A DNA stretch of 64,000 nucleotides from Lasiosphaeria ovina (GCA_033439765.1 JAULSN010000001.1:682001-746000), one strand, 5' to 3'; positions 44,312-55,975 are shown, counted from the stretch's first letter. Numbers and translations: made by a program. Notes: a model not told the origin generated them from the letters alone.

Positions 44312-45037
44312 CACCGGCACATCCGTTTGGATACGTAACAAAAATGTGTACTGGTACTGGCAGACGCCTTCAGTGTCGAGGCTCAACAATGACGCTTGCT
44401 TGCGACTTTGAAGCCTCCATTGCCAGGACTCTCCTTTGGGAAGCCACAAGAGACATCGGAAATAACCCTAACCCTATAAAGCCCACGTTATTGGTTCTCC
44501 TAATTGCATTTCTTCTAGCAACCTCCAGAGACAAACTTCGGAAATTAGTGAATACAAGGTACCGTGTAGAGTTGAATGTCTTAGCTCCATCTTCAACCTA
44601 CTAAAGTTAGCGCAGTCGAGGCTTTGGAGCTGGTGCGCCTTCAATGTCATGTCGCTGTGACGCTTCGGGAAGGAGCTGCCCCTCCATTGACGGCAACCAC
44701 CCCGCCCCGCCCGGTTGCGGCAGAGCAGCTCCCACAGGAGCGTCCAGGTACTGTACTGTGCCTAGGAAGGGATTTGGAATAAGATGCCGGTCTGATCGGA
44801 CGGCCGTTGGATGGCATCATCGAGCCCGGCTCTGGCGCTGCAGGAGGCTAAGTAAGGCGTAAGCAACAATCCGACCACTTATTTGCATTAGAACGGGCGC
44901 CAACCGCCTGCTCCTTCTTTCTTCTCCTGCCAGACTAATAAGTAAGACCTTCTGCCCGCCCCTCGTCATCTCTTCGCTATCCAACAACTCTCATCACCAA
45001 ACCCGCCCCGCGCAAGAAAGAACCCAAGTCCCCAACC
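44312..45037. other. Intergenic region with telomere-like motif
   Basis: Contains AACCCTAACCCTA at about 44464-44476, about 150 nt past the NLR stop. No gene is supported. The right end is the CT-rich leader of the DsbA-like gene. Confidence 0.6.
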
Positions 45038-45792
45038 ATGGCTCTCCCACCAAAGTTCAAGGGCCACCGCCTCGCCTTCTACGAGGCCGCCGCCACCCCG
45101 GAGCTGCCGCAGCACACCGTCGAGGTGTTCCTCGACTACGTGTGCCCCTTCTCAGCGAGTTGAGTCCCCCCTGTATCCATATCTCCCCCCTGCGTACATC
45201 GCCCTGTCCAATCTCAAGTAGCTGTCCTCCCGTACTAACACACACGCTTAAAAAAACAGAGCTCTTCAACACCGTCTACAACACTCTCACGCCAGCTCTG
45301 CGCGCGGACCCCGTCCTCTCGCGCAGGGTGCAGTTCGTGTTCCGGCAGCAAGTGCAGCCGTGGCACCCGTCGTCGACGCTCGCGCACGAGGCGGGGCTCG
45401 CCGTGCAGCGGCTGGCACCGACGCAATTCTGGGCGTTCAGCGCGGCGCTGTTCGCGGCGCAGAAGGAGTTCTTCGACGTGTCTGTGGTCGGGGAGACGCG
45501 CAACGAGACGTACAAGCGGCTGGCGCAGCTGGCGGCGTCGAGCACGGGGGGCAGCGTGGAGGCGGACGAGGTGTACAAGCTGCTGGCGATCCCGGGGCGG
45601 GCGGCCGACGACGGCAGCCTCAACGTCGGCAACGCCGTGACCAACGACCTCAAGGTGGTGGTCAAGATGGCGCGGCTGGTCGGGGTGCACGTCAGCCCGA
45701 CCGTCATCTTTGACGGCGTCGTGGCCAACGACATCAGCAGCAGCTGGACCGTGGAGCAGTGGCTGGACTGGCTGAAGAAGAATGTTGCCTGA
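45038..45792 (+). CDS. Thioredoxin-fold DsbA-like protein with CPFS motif
   Basis: Exons 45038-45158 and 45260-45792 with a 101-nt intron (donor GTTGAG, acceptor AAAACAG) encode 217 residues. The beta1-alpha1 start VEVFLDYVCPFSAK places the active-site-like motif C36-P-F-S at the helix N-terminus. It is a monothiol CxxS rather than CxxC. QFVFRQQVQPWHPSST, a helical insertion and GVHVSPTVIFDGVV with the cis-Pro (SPT) complete the DsbA fold; WTVEQWLDWLKK is the last helix. No signal peptide is seen, so a cytosolic or mitochondrial location is inferred. CxxS proteins typically act as isomerase- or glutathione-linked enzymes, not as strong oxidants. The substrate is unknown. Confidence 0.82.
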
Positions 45793-46215
45793 GGGGCGCA
45801 CAGGGTTGCTGGCTGAAGAAGAATGTTGCCTGAGAGGCCGCACGGGTTGCTAGCTGGAGACTTGGGGTAGAACATGTTTAGCAGCAAAGGTTGTCAGCGG
45901 AGCAGGGGAGCGGGCGACGTATTTCACTGCAGTCGTCAGTCGTCGATGCCACTCTCAAAGAAAAACGACCACTCTCCTATTGCCCCTAGTCTAGCTAGCT
46001 AGCTGCCCATCTATGAGCGCATTATGCCGAGCCTGGAAAACCCAGAAAACCCAGAAAACCCAGAACATGCCAGGACGAAGCTTGGGATGCATGATGCAAG
46101 CGCTCTAGCCCGGATGATGCCCTATTGCCTTGACATCGACGACAGTAGAAAGGGCACAACGAGTAGAAACAGTAGCGGGGATATTTACACACAAAGGAAC
46201 ATGCCTCGGGACTAT
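45793..46215. other. Convergent intergenic spacer
   Basis: The DsbA-like 3' end contains a partial repeat of its own last codons: GGCTGAAGAAGAATGTTGCCTGA recurs at about 45811-45833 after the real stop, a local duplication of about 40 bp. A 9-bp AAAACCCAG tandem (about 3 copies) lies near 46037-46063. No gene is seen. Confidence 0.65.
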
Positions 46216-47341
46216 TTACAGCCTGTCCAGCTTTCTCCGAATGTTTCTCGTCTTGCGCTGGAGCTTCTTGTACTTCTTCTTCTTCATCTTCAGCTTTCTT
46301 TGCCGGCGCACGCTGATGGCCTGCATGGTGCCGTCTTGCGCGCGGGAGCTGTAGCGACGCAGCTGCCGCAGAGCCACGCGCCCGAGGAAGGTGCGCAGTT
46401 GTGCGTCCTCGTTGATCATTTCCAGGCCCGTGGCCACCACCTTGTACTCGCCGTCTGCATCGAGGGTTTCTTCGAGCGTCACGATGGCCCTGTGGATGCG
46501 CGTCTGCGGCTCCTGCTCGGCAGCCTCCTCGGCGGCGGCGGCGGCGGCCTCGGCTTCGGCCTGGGCATCGGTGACCGGCTCAGGCGCCGGAGGAGGGGAA
46601 TACGGCTGAAAGTGGCCCGCCATGGCATTGAGCTGGAGGTAGACGCTGGCCTCGGAGCCGTCTTGGCGCTTGAAAGCAATCTTTGTAGCACCGTCTTCGG
46701 CCTCTTGTTGCTCCTCCTGCTGCTGCTGCTGTTGCTGCTGCTGCTGGTCCTGGTCCTTGCTAATAGTCAAGTTGGCGAGGGGCTGCTCGAGCTGCTGTAC
46801 CGTCTTGTCCAGGGTCTGGATGACGTCTGCGGTCCGGCGCGTTCGGGATCGCTGGTTGAAGATCTCGGCAAAGGCAGCATCGGTCACGGCCGTGGGCATA
46901 AGCTGCGTGACCGAGAACGGCCTGTGGAGTGCGAAAAAGGTCGAGAGAGCGAGGCCTAAGAGGCACGGGTCAGCTGGTTCTGGCAGACGGACGCAGCAGA
47001 GCGCGGCGCGGAGATGCAAACTAACTCTCATCCTTGATGTGCCTGGTGCTGGGAACGCTGGGGAGTTGTGGCGTTGTCGACGATGCCTTGGTCTTCCTCT
47101 TGCGCTTCTCTTCGGTGGTTTTGGAGCCGTCCGAGGCAGGGACGGCGGGCTGGGAAGCGTAGTCTCGCGATCCGCCGTCGGGGCTCGATGGCTTCGAAGA
47201 CGAATATCGGCGTTGGTGGCAATTGGGCTTGTAGGAGAGGCCGAAGGTGGCCGTGGCCCGGGGGACAGTCGAGGTCAGGGAGGAGACGGCGGTTGACTGG
47301 GGCGCCGCCGAAGCAAGTCTTCGCACCGATGAGGGTAACAT
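46216..47341 (-). CDS. Mitochondrial small-subunit ribosomal protein mS38 (Cox24/AURKAIP1-like)
   Basis: Exons 47026-47341 and 46216-46955 with a 70-nt intron (donor GTTAGT, acceptor TCTTAG) encode 351 residues. The N-terminus (MLPSSVRRLASAAPQSTAVSS) is a clear mitochondrial presequence. The diagnostic part is the last about 35 residues, MQAISVRRQRKLKMKKKKYKKLQRKTRNIRRKLDR, the mS38/Cox24 C-terminal domain that threads into the small-subunit rRNA near the decoding site. Yeast Cox24 is needed for COX1 mRNA processing or translation. The middle has a poly-Gln tract encoded by CAG/CAA repeats (46718-46750) and an Ala/Glu-rich stretch, which make it longer than the yeast protein. MQLNAMAGHFQPYSPPP-type linkers suggest disorder outside the C-terminus. 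Confidence 0.88.
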
Positions 47342-48527
47342 TCTGATGCCGCCTCAGCCGGGAGCTGGAGCTGGAGCTGAGCTGGAGCAGCAGTCTGCTC
47401 AGAGACGACTTGCGGGTTGCAGGTCCCGCGCGAGATCAAGAGGGCGGTGTTGGCCGGCTTTGCTCACGTCACGTTCGAGACCTTGCCAACCTTTGCTTGG
47501 CTGAAAGCCTTGTTGGTGGCCGCTCTCGCCCGCGCTAAACTCGTCGCTGCCTGAGGCTTGCGCTCGTGCACGGGTGGCCCGTGTTTGTGGCGCTGGAGAG
47601 AATATCCTGCCGGTCTGTGCGCCTTGTGGGTCTTGTTGAACTCAACTCACTAACACTTATTCTCCATCCTTGCAGGGGTCGGCTCCCGCCAGGCTGGAAA
47701 CCTGAAATCCACCATCTCGAACGTCGGCGATTGCTAATATTCAAATGCAATTGACCTGTTTGTTTTTCTCTTTTTTCTTTAGAGTAGACTTTGATTCACA
47801 GCGGCTGGCAGACCCTGTCTCCGATTACCACCAGGGCAGAACTATCGCCGCGCTCAGTGTATCTAGGAACGGTATACGGTCTAGGTCCGAGTCCAAACTT
47901 ACAGAAACTTGTTAGCAAAATAACCTCAGATCACGATGTTGAATCAAGCAGACGAAATGGTTCTGTCCACACCGGGAGGAAATACAGTAGTTAATAGTTT
48001 CACTGTGTGTTAGACTTGCACGGCCTCTTTGGTACTAAAACTATCAGTTTGAACAGTTCAAACCAGAGGCTTAACTTCTTTGTGCTGAACTGGAAATCAC
48101 GATATCGGGTTTACCGATTTCGACATGGTAGCTCCGTCAAACCGCCCCAATGTTTCAACGCTGTGACATCATCGATACGGATACGGCGGGAAAACTATTC
48201 GGCCAGTGATTTGCAACCGCACTCGGTATTCCGGGCGGAACACGCACTGGAGAGCATTACTAAGTGATCGGCCTGACTTATGGCAAACTCAATGCGCGTT
48301 GGCTTCCGTGTGCCAGTGGTTGCGGGCTGGCACTAGCGTCGATCCAACGTTGTATAAAACAGCATGGCGTGCTCTCTCTCTGAGGGACTCGAAACTCCTG
48401 AGTCGAGAAAGCTTTCAGAGCCTACATCGGGGACGCAACCGTCAAAATACGACTCAACATATACCGAGACCGCTAATACTTAGTTTGCACACGCGCCCAC
48501 AAATAACCCGAGACAAGTTGAAGCAAG
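47342..48527. other. Intergenic region, AT-richer
   Basis: 1.2 kb between divergent genes. 47750-48480 has visibly lower GC than neighbouring DNA. No ORF of note, RNA gene or repeat is seen. Decay of an old insertion by RIP is possible but is not shown by anything specific. Confidence 0.55.
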
Positions 48528-49968
48528 ATGGCGCCCAAGCTGCTCCTGTAAGCCAGCCCCTTTGAGTCTTGGTTGTAATACAGAAAACGCTGGCTGACGC
48601 GGATCGTCCAAACGCAGCACCGGCGTAACTGGTAAGGCCTCACTTGTTCACATTCACCGCACTTGTTCCCCTCCAAAGATTGATGCGGAAAATGAAAAAT
48701 GTGAAATTATCGCTAACAACCATCCAGGCTACATTGGCGGCGACGCCTTCTATGCGCTGCACAAAGCCCACCCGGAGCTCGAGTACACGCTCCTCGTGCG
48801 CAGCGCCGAGCGGGCCAAGCTAGTCCGCGAGCAGTATCCTGAGACTGCCAGCATCAAGATTGTGTATCCAGGCGGCAGCAGCAGCGATGGTTCTTCGCTC
48901 AACGACTTGCTCGAGGACGAGGCCAGCAAGGCCGACATTATCGTCCGTACGTTGTTGTTTTGTCCCACCGCCTTGTATTTCCCATTCTCCGGTGCGAGAG
49001 TAAATGAGATGTTCGTTCCAAAATCTGACGCGCTGGTTTGCCAGACACGGCCGAGTCGGCAGACGACGTGCCGTCCGCAAATGCCATCGTCAAGGGGCTG
49101 AAGCGCGGCGCCGCCAACCGTTCCACCGAGAATCCAGCGTTCTGGATTCATCTGTGCGGAACGGGCCTGCTGCAGTGGGTAGGTCTTTTCTCTTCTCTCG
49201 CGCATACTTACGCGCATTGCATAAAAGAGAGCTCGCCTGGCTTTAATTTACCTATCGCCGGTCAACTAACCCCTCACAAAGTACGACTCATCCCACAAGC
49301 GCTACGGACAGCCGCCGCTCCCGTCGGACAAGTACGACGACGTGGCCGACATCGACAAGATCACGAGCCTGCCAGACGAGGCGCACCACCGCAACGTGGA
49401 CAAGATCGTGCTGGCGGTCACCGCGGAGCTGGGCGGGAAGGCCAAGACGGCCATCGTGTCGCCGGCGACCATCTACGGCACGGGGCGCGGGCCCGTCAAC
49501 CGCAAGAGCATGCAAGTGCCGGACCTGGCGCGGTTCACGCTCCAGCAGGGCTACGCGCCCGTCGTGGGCACGGGCAAGGTCGAGTGGGACAACGTGCACA
49601 TTTTCGACGTCAGCGCGCTGTTCGTAGCGTTGGTCGATGCCGCGCTGGACCCGGCGCGCAGCGCGGACCCCGAGGTGTTCGGCCCGCACGGCTACTTCTT
49701 CGCCACCAACGCCACGCACGTGTGGGGCGAGGTGGCCGCCGAAGTTGTGGCCGAGGCTGTCCGCCAGGGCTACCTCAAGGAGGCCGTCGAGAAGACGGTC
49801 ACCTTCGACGAGATCCCGCACAAGACCCTGGCTACCAACTCGAAGGGCATCGCCACGCGCGCCAGGAAGTACCTCGGCTGGGAGCCCAAGGGTTCGTCGC
49901 TGAGCGAGAACATTGCAAAAATCGTCGACGTGGAGGCGAAGCATCTCGGCCTGAAGAAGGTCCCTTAG
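48528..49968 (+). CDS. NAD(P)-dependent epimerase/dehydratase, atypical SDR
   Basis: Five exons (48528-48547, 48618-48631, 48728-48946, 49045-49178, 49282-49968) encode 357 residues. Exon 2 is a 14-nt microexon. It is needed to join MAPKLLL to the rest of the Rossmann motif TGVTGYIGG, so its presence is well supported. Later landmarks are SKADIIVHTAES (adenine-side loop), WIHLCGTGLLQWYDSSH, SPATIYGTGRGP (PxxIYGxG of the extended SDRs) and WDNVHIFDVSALFV. The fungal family is usually called nucleoside-diphosphate-sugar epimerase-like or dihydroflavonol reductase-like; the substrate is not known. No targeting signal is seen. Introns 1-4 are 70, 96, 98 and 103 nt. Confidence 0.87.
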
Positions 49969-50085
49969 AGGATTTGTCTTTTTCGTGTAGATATGCCACG
50001 TTCGTGAGCCCCTTGAGCTCACGGTAGTTTCATGTCCAGCGTCATCATGCACCTGCGCAGTACTCACAACAGAGGCCCGGTTTAC

Positions 50086-50136
50086 TTGGATGCTAGATGT
50101 CTTTGGATGCTAGACGTCTTTGGATGCTAGATGTCT
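50086..50136 (+). repeat. 17-bp minisatellite x 3
   Basis: Three tandem copies of TTGGATGCTAGATGTCT (the middle copy with one T to C change) lie at 50086-50102, 50103-50119 and 50120-50136. They sit in the 211-nt spacer between convergent stops at 49968 and 50180, so they are probably in a 3' UTR. Confidence 0.92.
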
Positions 50137-50179
50137 GTGACATTTCTCGTGTACGCTCGCAACTCATGATCTGCCGCAC

Positions 50180-53152
50180 TTATTTGTCCAGGGCAAAGAA
50201 CACCTTGACCTCGACTTCGTTGGCCCAGCCGCTTTCCAGGCCCATCTCGTTCCACGCCGCTTCAATGTCGAGCTCCATAATATGCTCGTCTGACTTGCTG
50301 ACAGATGCCGTGTGGAAAGGGATAGGCTGCCCCTGAATCGTGGCGATAACGGTGTCTTTGAGAGACAGGCTAGGAAGCGATGAGATATAGATGCCTGAGA
50401 TGAAAGTCACATTAGCAAACATTCCCTCATCAATGTGGAGCCAACTCACCGAGTACGCCCAAAGCCTTCAAATTGGTGTCAACCTGCAAATCCCCGTTCT
50501 CGCGCAATGTTGCGCGACTGTTCAGAATGGCCGCACATCCAGTCATCTTCCCCACGAGACCCAAGGTCGCGACAAAGACCTGACCGTGAGCCCGGGTGCT
50601 GAAAACCGACAAGGGGAACGCGCAGAGAATGTCGTAGTCTCGCACGTCGAGAGACACGGTGAGCAGCGAGGCGGGCTCGCTCGTTTGCAGCGGCCGTGTG
50701 ACCTTGCCGCTCCTGTGCGACTGGACAATGTAGTAGAGAGAAGGCAGGACGCCCGAGAACCGCGAGAGAGAGACCAGCTCTGTCACGGGCCGGGTGGAGA
50801 TGTTGAACAGACCCAGGATCGGGGTGCCTGTGGCGGCCCTGCCGTGGTACGCCGCGATCTTCAGCAGGCTGAGATCGTGGTATGTCACGTACTGGTCGAG
50901 GGACCGGCCAAGCACGCTCGGCCTGAAAATGACCGTCTTGCCCCGCGGAGTCACGCCCGTCATCTGCTTGATCAGGCCGATATCATGCGCGCCGGGCACG
51001 TCCGTGATGTAGATGGGGCCGCCGCTGACGCAGCGCGCGGCGGCATGGAAGCCAGAGTAGTCGTGGACGGTCTGAAACATGTCCCAATCAGGAAGGATGT
51101 TGAGGTGCTGCGTCAGCAAGCTGTTGTGGGCATTCGCCCAGACGTGCCAGGGGTGCGAAGACGCGACGTTGGGGAAGAAGTCGTCCGAGTTCCGGCACAC
51201 CACGGCCGGCCGGTTGCGGGGCAGCTGGGAGTAGAATATGATCTGCGGAGACTGGGACATGCAAGAGATGACATGGCTGCTGAAGTGACGCAGCGAGGCG
51301 ATGGTCCACGCGTCCAAGTAGGTATGGGTGAGCTCGGTCCTCGCCTTGGCCGATACCCATGTGTCGACCATAAACTGGGCATCGGTCTTGACGCCGTCGA
51401 TACCACAGCTGGCGAGGAAGCGGTAGAAGTCGTCGTAGAACTTGTGTGCGTCTTCTTTGGAGACGACAGTAATCTTGCCGCCAAGCGGGAGGTTTCGACG
51501 CTCCGAATTCTCACGAACAACCTCGACCGTCTTGTACCGTTTCGCAATTCCCCCCTCGGGCGCTACTCCCGCCCAGTATCCGAGAAGCGCGTGCCAGACG
51601 GCGACGTGTTGGATGTTTTTATGTCTAGAGCGGATTTCGGATATCAGCGACTTGAGTCCCTTTGGAAAGGTCTTGGGCTCCGCCTCAAAGTCGTTCCAGC
51701 CATACTGGAACTGGCCGTCTCCCCTGTAGTCTATATCCTGCCAGTTGTCGTCGATTATCAGGCTTGCAATATTGATCTTGTTTTCAGCCAGCGTGTCTAC
51801 CGCCCCGAGCACCTTTTCTTCCGTCAGCCTCTGGCCCAGCGCGTTCCAGGTGCCTCACGACGTTGTCAGCTAGTAGTTGTCGTAGGTAGCAAGCCTGGTC
51901 CGGAACTCACAGTAACCCAGCCCATCATACCAGTTCTCATACCATGCGGGTCTAACACCATCGCCAAGGGCTTTTGTCTCGGCCTCGATCTCGCCAGCTG
52001 CCACTTTGTTGGAGGCGACAAGATCACGGGCATGGTACATGACGGCGGCGTTTGCACTCTCGAATTTATCGCCAGCAGCCACCAGGATAGTGCCGGTTCC
52101 GGCTTCCGAGTCATCATTTCGAACCTAGTATGATATCAGCACGGGAGCGCCAGCCCTCCCATTCTCTTTCTGCAGGGCGGTAATGAGCGTACGTGAAGGA
52201 TGAGTTCCCCCTTGTCACCGCTGCGAAACAGGCTCATGACGTTTCCCAGGCCGCTGATTCCTAGGAAAACCAGGTGCTTTCCCTCTGGAGACAGGAACGA
52301 GCAGAGCATTGCATCTTTGTCGAGCTCGAACGCGGTCTTCCCATGCCTCGGGGCTAGCCAAGGTGTCCAGTTCCGGACCAAGGCAAACCACCTGTCTGCC
52401 AGTCAGCACCAGGCGCCTTTGGGCTCGAACCACAATTGAGGCGGAATTCAGACATTGGAATGTCGCTATGCCGCTTCTCAATCGCCTCACCTGAGAAAGC
52501 TACCCCACGGAACGCCAACAGGGATGTCTACAATGGTAGAGTTGTCGCCATCAGCACCCTTTACGGGTGCTTCGACAGACCATAGCCTCGTCCCTGGGCA
52601 CTGGCTCATGACAGTTTTCCAACCAAGGTCAGGGTTTAGACCGCGGATTAGGTCTGGCAGTCCTTCGGAATCTCCCTCATGGATCGGTGCTCCGTCGACC
52701 AGGACGATGCCGTCGGTCAGACCCAGCTCGTCCCGAATCCACCTCCAATCATGGTCAGGCTGTTGACGGAACTTGACGGTAAAGCTCATGGGTGACTGTA
52801 CAGTCAAGACAGCCGTAAAGTACAGCCGGGCTAGAGTTCCACCGACGTCTTGCAAGGTCGACGGATGATGGTCCCGTCCGGTAGGTACGAAACCGTCTTC
52901 GGCCCATTCTCCACCGCCTTTACCGTCTCCGTCATTATTGGAATGCCACAGAGCAAGCTGCCAGGGTTCGTTCGCGAGACTCGCCGGGACCTCGAGCACG
53001 GCATGGAACGTGGTCTCGGCAGTCTTGAGCTGCGAGACTTGCTCGAGGGGCGGATATGTGGCGATGAAGGCAACCATGTCCGAGGGGACAGATGCAAGTG
53101 CCGCCTTCTTCTGGTCTGGGATAAACAAGGACTTGGCGATCGAGTCTGGCAT
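50180..53152 (-). CDS. GH36 raffinose synthase / alkaline alpha-galactosidase-like protein
   Basis: Five exons (52491-53152, 52193-52391, 51911-52124, 50450-51853, 50180-50394) encode 897 residues; introns are 99, 68, 57 and 55 nt. It matches the raffinose-synthase/SIP clan of GH36. An N-terminal beta-sandwich (WWW-type PWGSFLRWFALVRNWTPWLAPR) leads into a (beta/alpha)8 barrel: IIDDNWQ (about 394), GIDGVKTDAQFMVD with the nucleophile Asp (about 514), and LPDWDMFQTVHDYSGFHAAARCVSGGPIYITDVPG with the acid/base Asp (about 615). A C-terminal beta domain ends ALDK. Activity may be alpha-galactosidase or galactosyltransferase on raffinose-type sugars; the sequence cannot decide. No signal peptide is present, so it is probably intracellular. 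An upstream in-frame Met (53422) is less plausible. Confidence 0.9.
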
Positions 53153-54295
53153 TTCCAGGCCCAGAAAAAAACAAGAATGAGGGGAAGCTTGGGTGAAATA
53201 AGTGTCAAGAGGAAAGCAGGCTTGTAATGGGGCGCGGATGGTAGTCACTGCAATTAAGTACCAAAGGTTGGTGTGAGATGCGCAGTGTCTGACAACACCA
53301 CATGGAAAGGCACAAGGGGCAAAGCCGGGGCAAAGCAAGCTCTCCGTGAGCGAAGTCCCCACGCTCGGATTTAGAGGCCAACTGCTTCCTTGGTGCAATA
53401 TTGAGTATTCGTACTCAAGCAACCGAGCCTTGGCAGAAATTCACAAATCAGAGCTCCTCGCCGTGCAGATTATAGGTCGGTCTCGATCTTGGGTTGCTCT
53501 TAGGTTAGAATTCGTCCCAAATGCCCGCCCCGGGAGGAGCCTCGGAAGCTTCCGAGCCAGGAGCCATGGCAACCACGAGGGGTCGCTGCTGACCGCTATG
53601 CTTTAGGTACCTTAGCCGTTGGCAGCCATCAGCTGACGACCTTGGTCCCGCTATTGAACAGGTCACACCCATTACCATCAACACCCTCAACCTCAGGCAG
53701 TGACCACGCGACGCCAACGTCGTGGGAGATCAGCACTTGTAGGTCTGCAGCCAAGGGGGAGTGTTACTTCAAGGAATGGTGGTGACGAGAATATTAACGG
53801 CTTGCTTCGTACCTGCGGCTAGTCGTTATTCATGCCATCTAGTGTCTGCTGCAAACTTTGTATCGTGTTGGTAAGATCCTAAAGATCCAGCACACACAGT
53901 ACTGTAATTAGCAAAAAAAAATTATATACCGCTTCATACCTGACTTATAAGGGATGTAATGTAACTTGAACACAACGGCTCGCCAACCATACGCGCCGTG
54001 TTTAACGGCCGTCGCACAGCCTCAGTCTTCACTCCCGAGTCGAGCTCACCTGAAAGCTCGGGCGCAGGGAGGGTAACTGTGGGTCTTTGGAGGGCCAAAT
54101 GAGCAAATGGGAATGGGCTAATTTCCAAGGCACGGCCCCAGCACGTGACTCTGCTGAGTGGGTGCGAGTTTAGCCCGGGCAATCCCGAGCTGGCCTGGGA
54201 AGTGAGGCAAAATAACCTAGTTTTCTGATGCGTGATCTTGCATCTTCCTTCAAACAGCTCATTCCACCGCCCTCCACATCGCCACATCGACCTCC
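53153..54295. other. Divergent promoter region
   Basis: 1.1 kb between GH36 (minus) and MPP beta (plus). An A9 run near 53913 is followed by TTATATACC (about 53921-53930). No gene or repeat of note is seen. Confidence 0.55.
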
Positions 54296-55975
54296 ATGGC
54301 GTCCCGGAGACTCGCTCTGAACCTCGCGCAGGGCCTGCGTGGCCGAGCTGGTCTTTCTGTGCCGTTCAGACGAGGCCTCGCGACGCCTCACCAGACGCCC
54401 GGCCTCAAGACCCAGACGACAACTTTAAAGAATGGCCTCACCGTGAGCCCGCCTCGCCCAGATCCCATCAATTGGCCCCCCAGAGCCTCCCGCCGCATCT
54501 ACTGACCCCGATTGATTGTCTAGGTCGCAACCCAGTTCTCGCCCTATGCGCAGACCTCGACAGTTGGCATGTGGATCGACGCCGGCTCTCGGGCAGAGAC
54601 TGAGGAGACAAATGGCACCGCGCACTTCCTCGAGCACCTCGCCTTCAAGGTGCGAACGCCCTCCGCCGGCGCCTGCCGGGTTTCCCCAGGGTCGTTGGAC
54701 TCGCAGCTGATTCTTCACAGGGGACGAGCAAGCGGACGCAACAACAGTTGGAGCTCGAGATTGAGAACATGGGCGCCCACCTGAACGCCTATACCTCGGT
54801 TCGTTGGACTGCCCTCCAGGTCCCGTCTGTCGCTAATCTCTGGACTAGCGCGAGAACACCGTCTACTTCGCCAAGGCCTTGAACGAGGACGTCCCCCAGT
54901 GCGTCGACATTCTGCAGGATATCCTCCAAAACTCCAAGCTCGAGGAGGCGGCCATCGAGCGCGAGCGCGATGTCATCCTGCGCGAGTCCGAGGAGGTCGA
55001 GAAGCAGCTCGAGGAGGTTGTTTTCGACCACCTCCACGCCACCGCTTTCCAGCACCAGCCCCTGGGCCGCACTATCCTCGGCCCCCGCGAGAACATCCGA
55101 GACATCACCCGCACCGAGCTTTCCAACTACATCAAGCACAACTACACGGCCGACCGGATGGTCCTCGTCGGCTCCGGCGGTGTCCCGCACGAGCAGCTGG
55201 TGGAGATGGCCGACAAGCACTTCGCCGGCCTGCCCACCAAGGCCCCCGAGACGAGCGCCTACATCCTGTCCAAGAAGAAGCCCGATTTTGTCGGCTCAGA
55301 CATCAGAATCCGCGACGATACCATCCCGACTGCCAACATTGCCATTGCCGTCGAGGGCGTCAGCTGGAGCGACGACGACTACTTCACCGCCTTGGTGGCC
55401 CAGGCTATCGTTGGCAACTACGACAAGGCGCTCGGCAATGCTCCCCACCAGGGCAGCAAGCTCAGCGGCATCGTGCACAAGGACGATCTCGCAACCAGCT
55501 ACATGAGCTTCTCTACTAGCTACAGCGACACTGGGTAAGCCGGCCGCTTGTGCATATCCGCCGAGACATGAACTGACCGCTCTCTAGCCTCTGGGGTATC
55601 TACCTGGTTACCGACAACATTACGCGCATCGACGATCTCGTCCACTTCGCCCTCCGCGAGTGGTCTCGGTTGTCTGGCAGCGTCAGCGAGGCCGAGGTTG
55701 AGCGTGCGAAGGCTCAGCTCAAGGCCTCCATCCTCCTGTCTCTGGATGGAACAACAGCCGTTGCTGAGGATATTGGCCGCCAGATCGTGACGACCGGGAG
55801 ACGCATGGAGCCCCGCGAGATCGAGCGCGTCATTGATGCTATCACAGAGAAGGATGTAATGGACTTTGCCCAACGGAAACTTTGGGACAAGGACATTGCC
55901 ATCAGCGCGGTGGGCAGCATCGAGGGTCTCTTCACCTACTCCAGGATTAGGGCCGACATGAGCAGAAACTTCTAG
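54296..55975 (+). CDS. Mitochondrial processing peptidase beta subunit
   Basis: Five exons (54296-54442, 54524-54649, 54721-54798, 54849-55534, 55588-55975) encode 474 residues. The Arg-rich N-terminus [20 protein letters not shown] is a presequence. The inverted zinc motif HFLEH (residues about 82-86) with the downstream Glu in the [17 protein letters not shown] region shows this to be the catalytic beta subunit, not the alpha subunit. [27 protein letters not shown] and TSYSDTGLWGIYLV are family blocks. MPP removes presequences from imported matrix proteins; in Neurospora the beta subunit doubles as complex III core protein 1. Introns are 81, 71, 50 and 53 nt. The yeast equivalent is MAS1. 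Confidence 0.95.

Noticed and set aside
50391..52133. 580-codon plus-strand ORF antisense to the GH36 gene
   Set aside because: The minus strand has the GH36 catalytic motifs and five spliced exons; this frame shows none.
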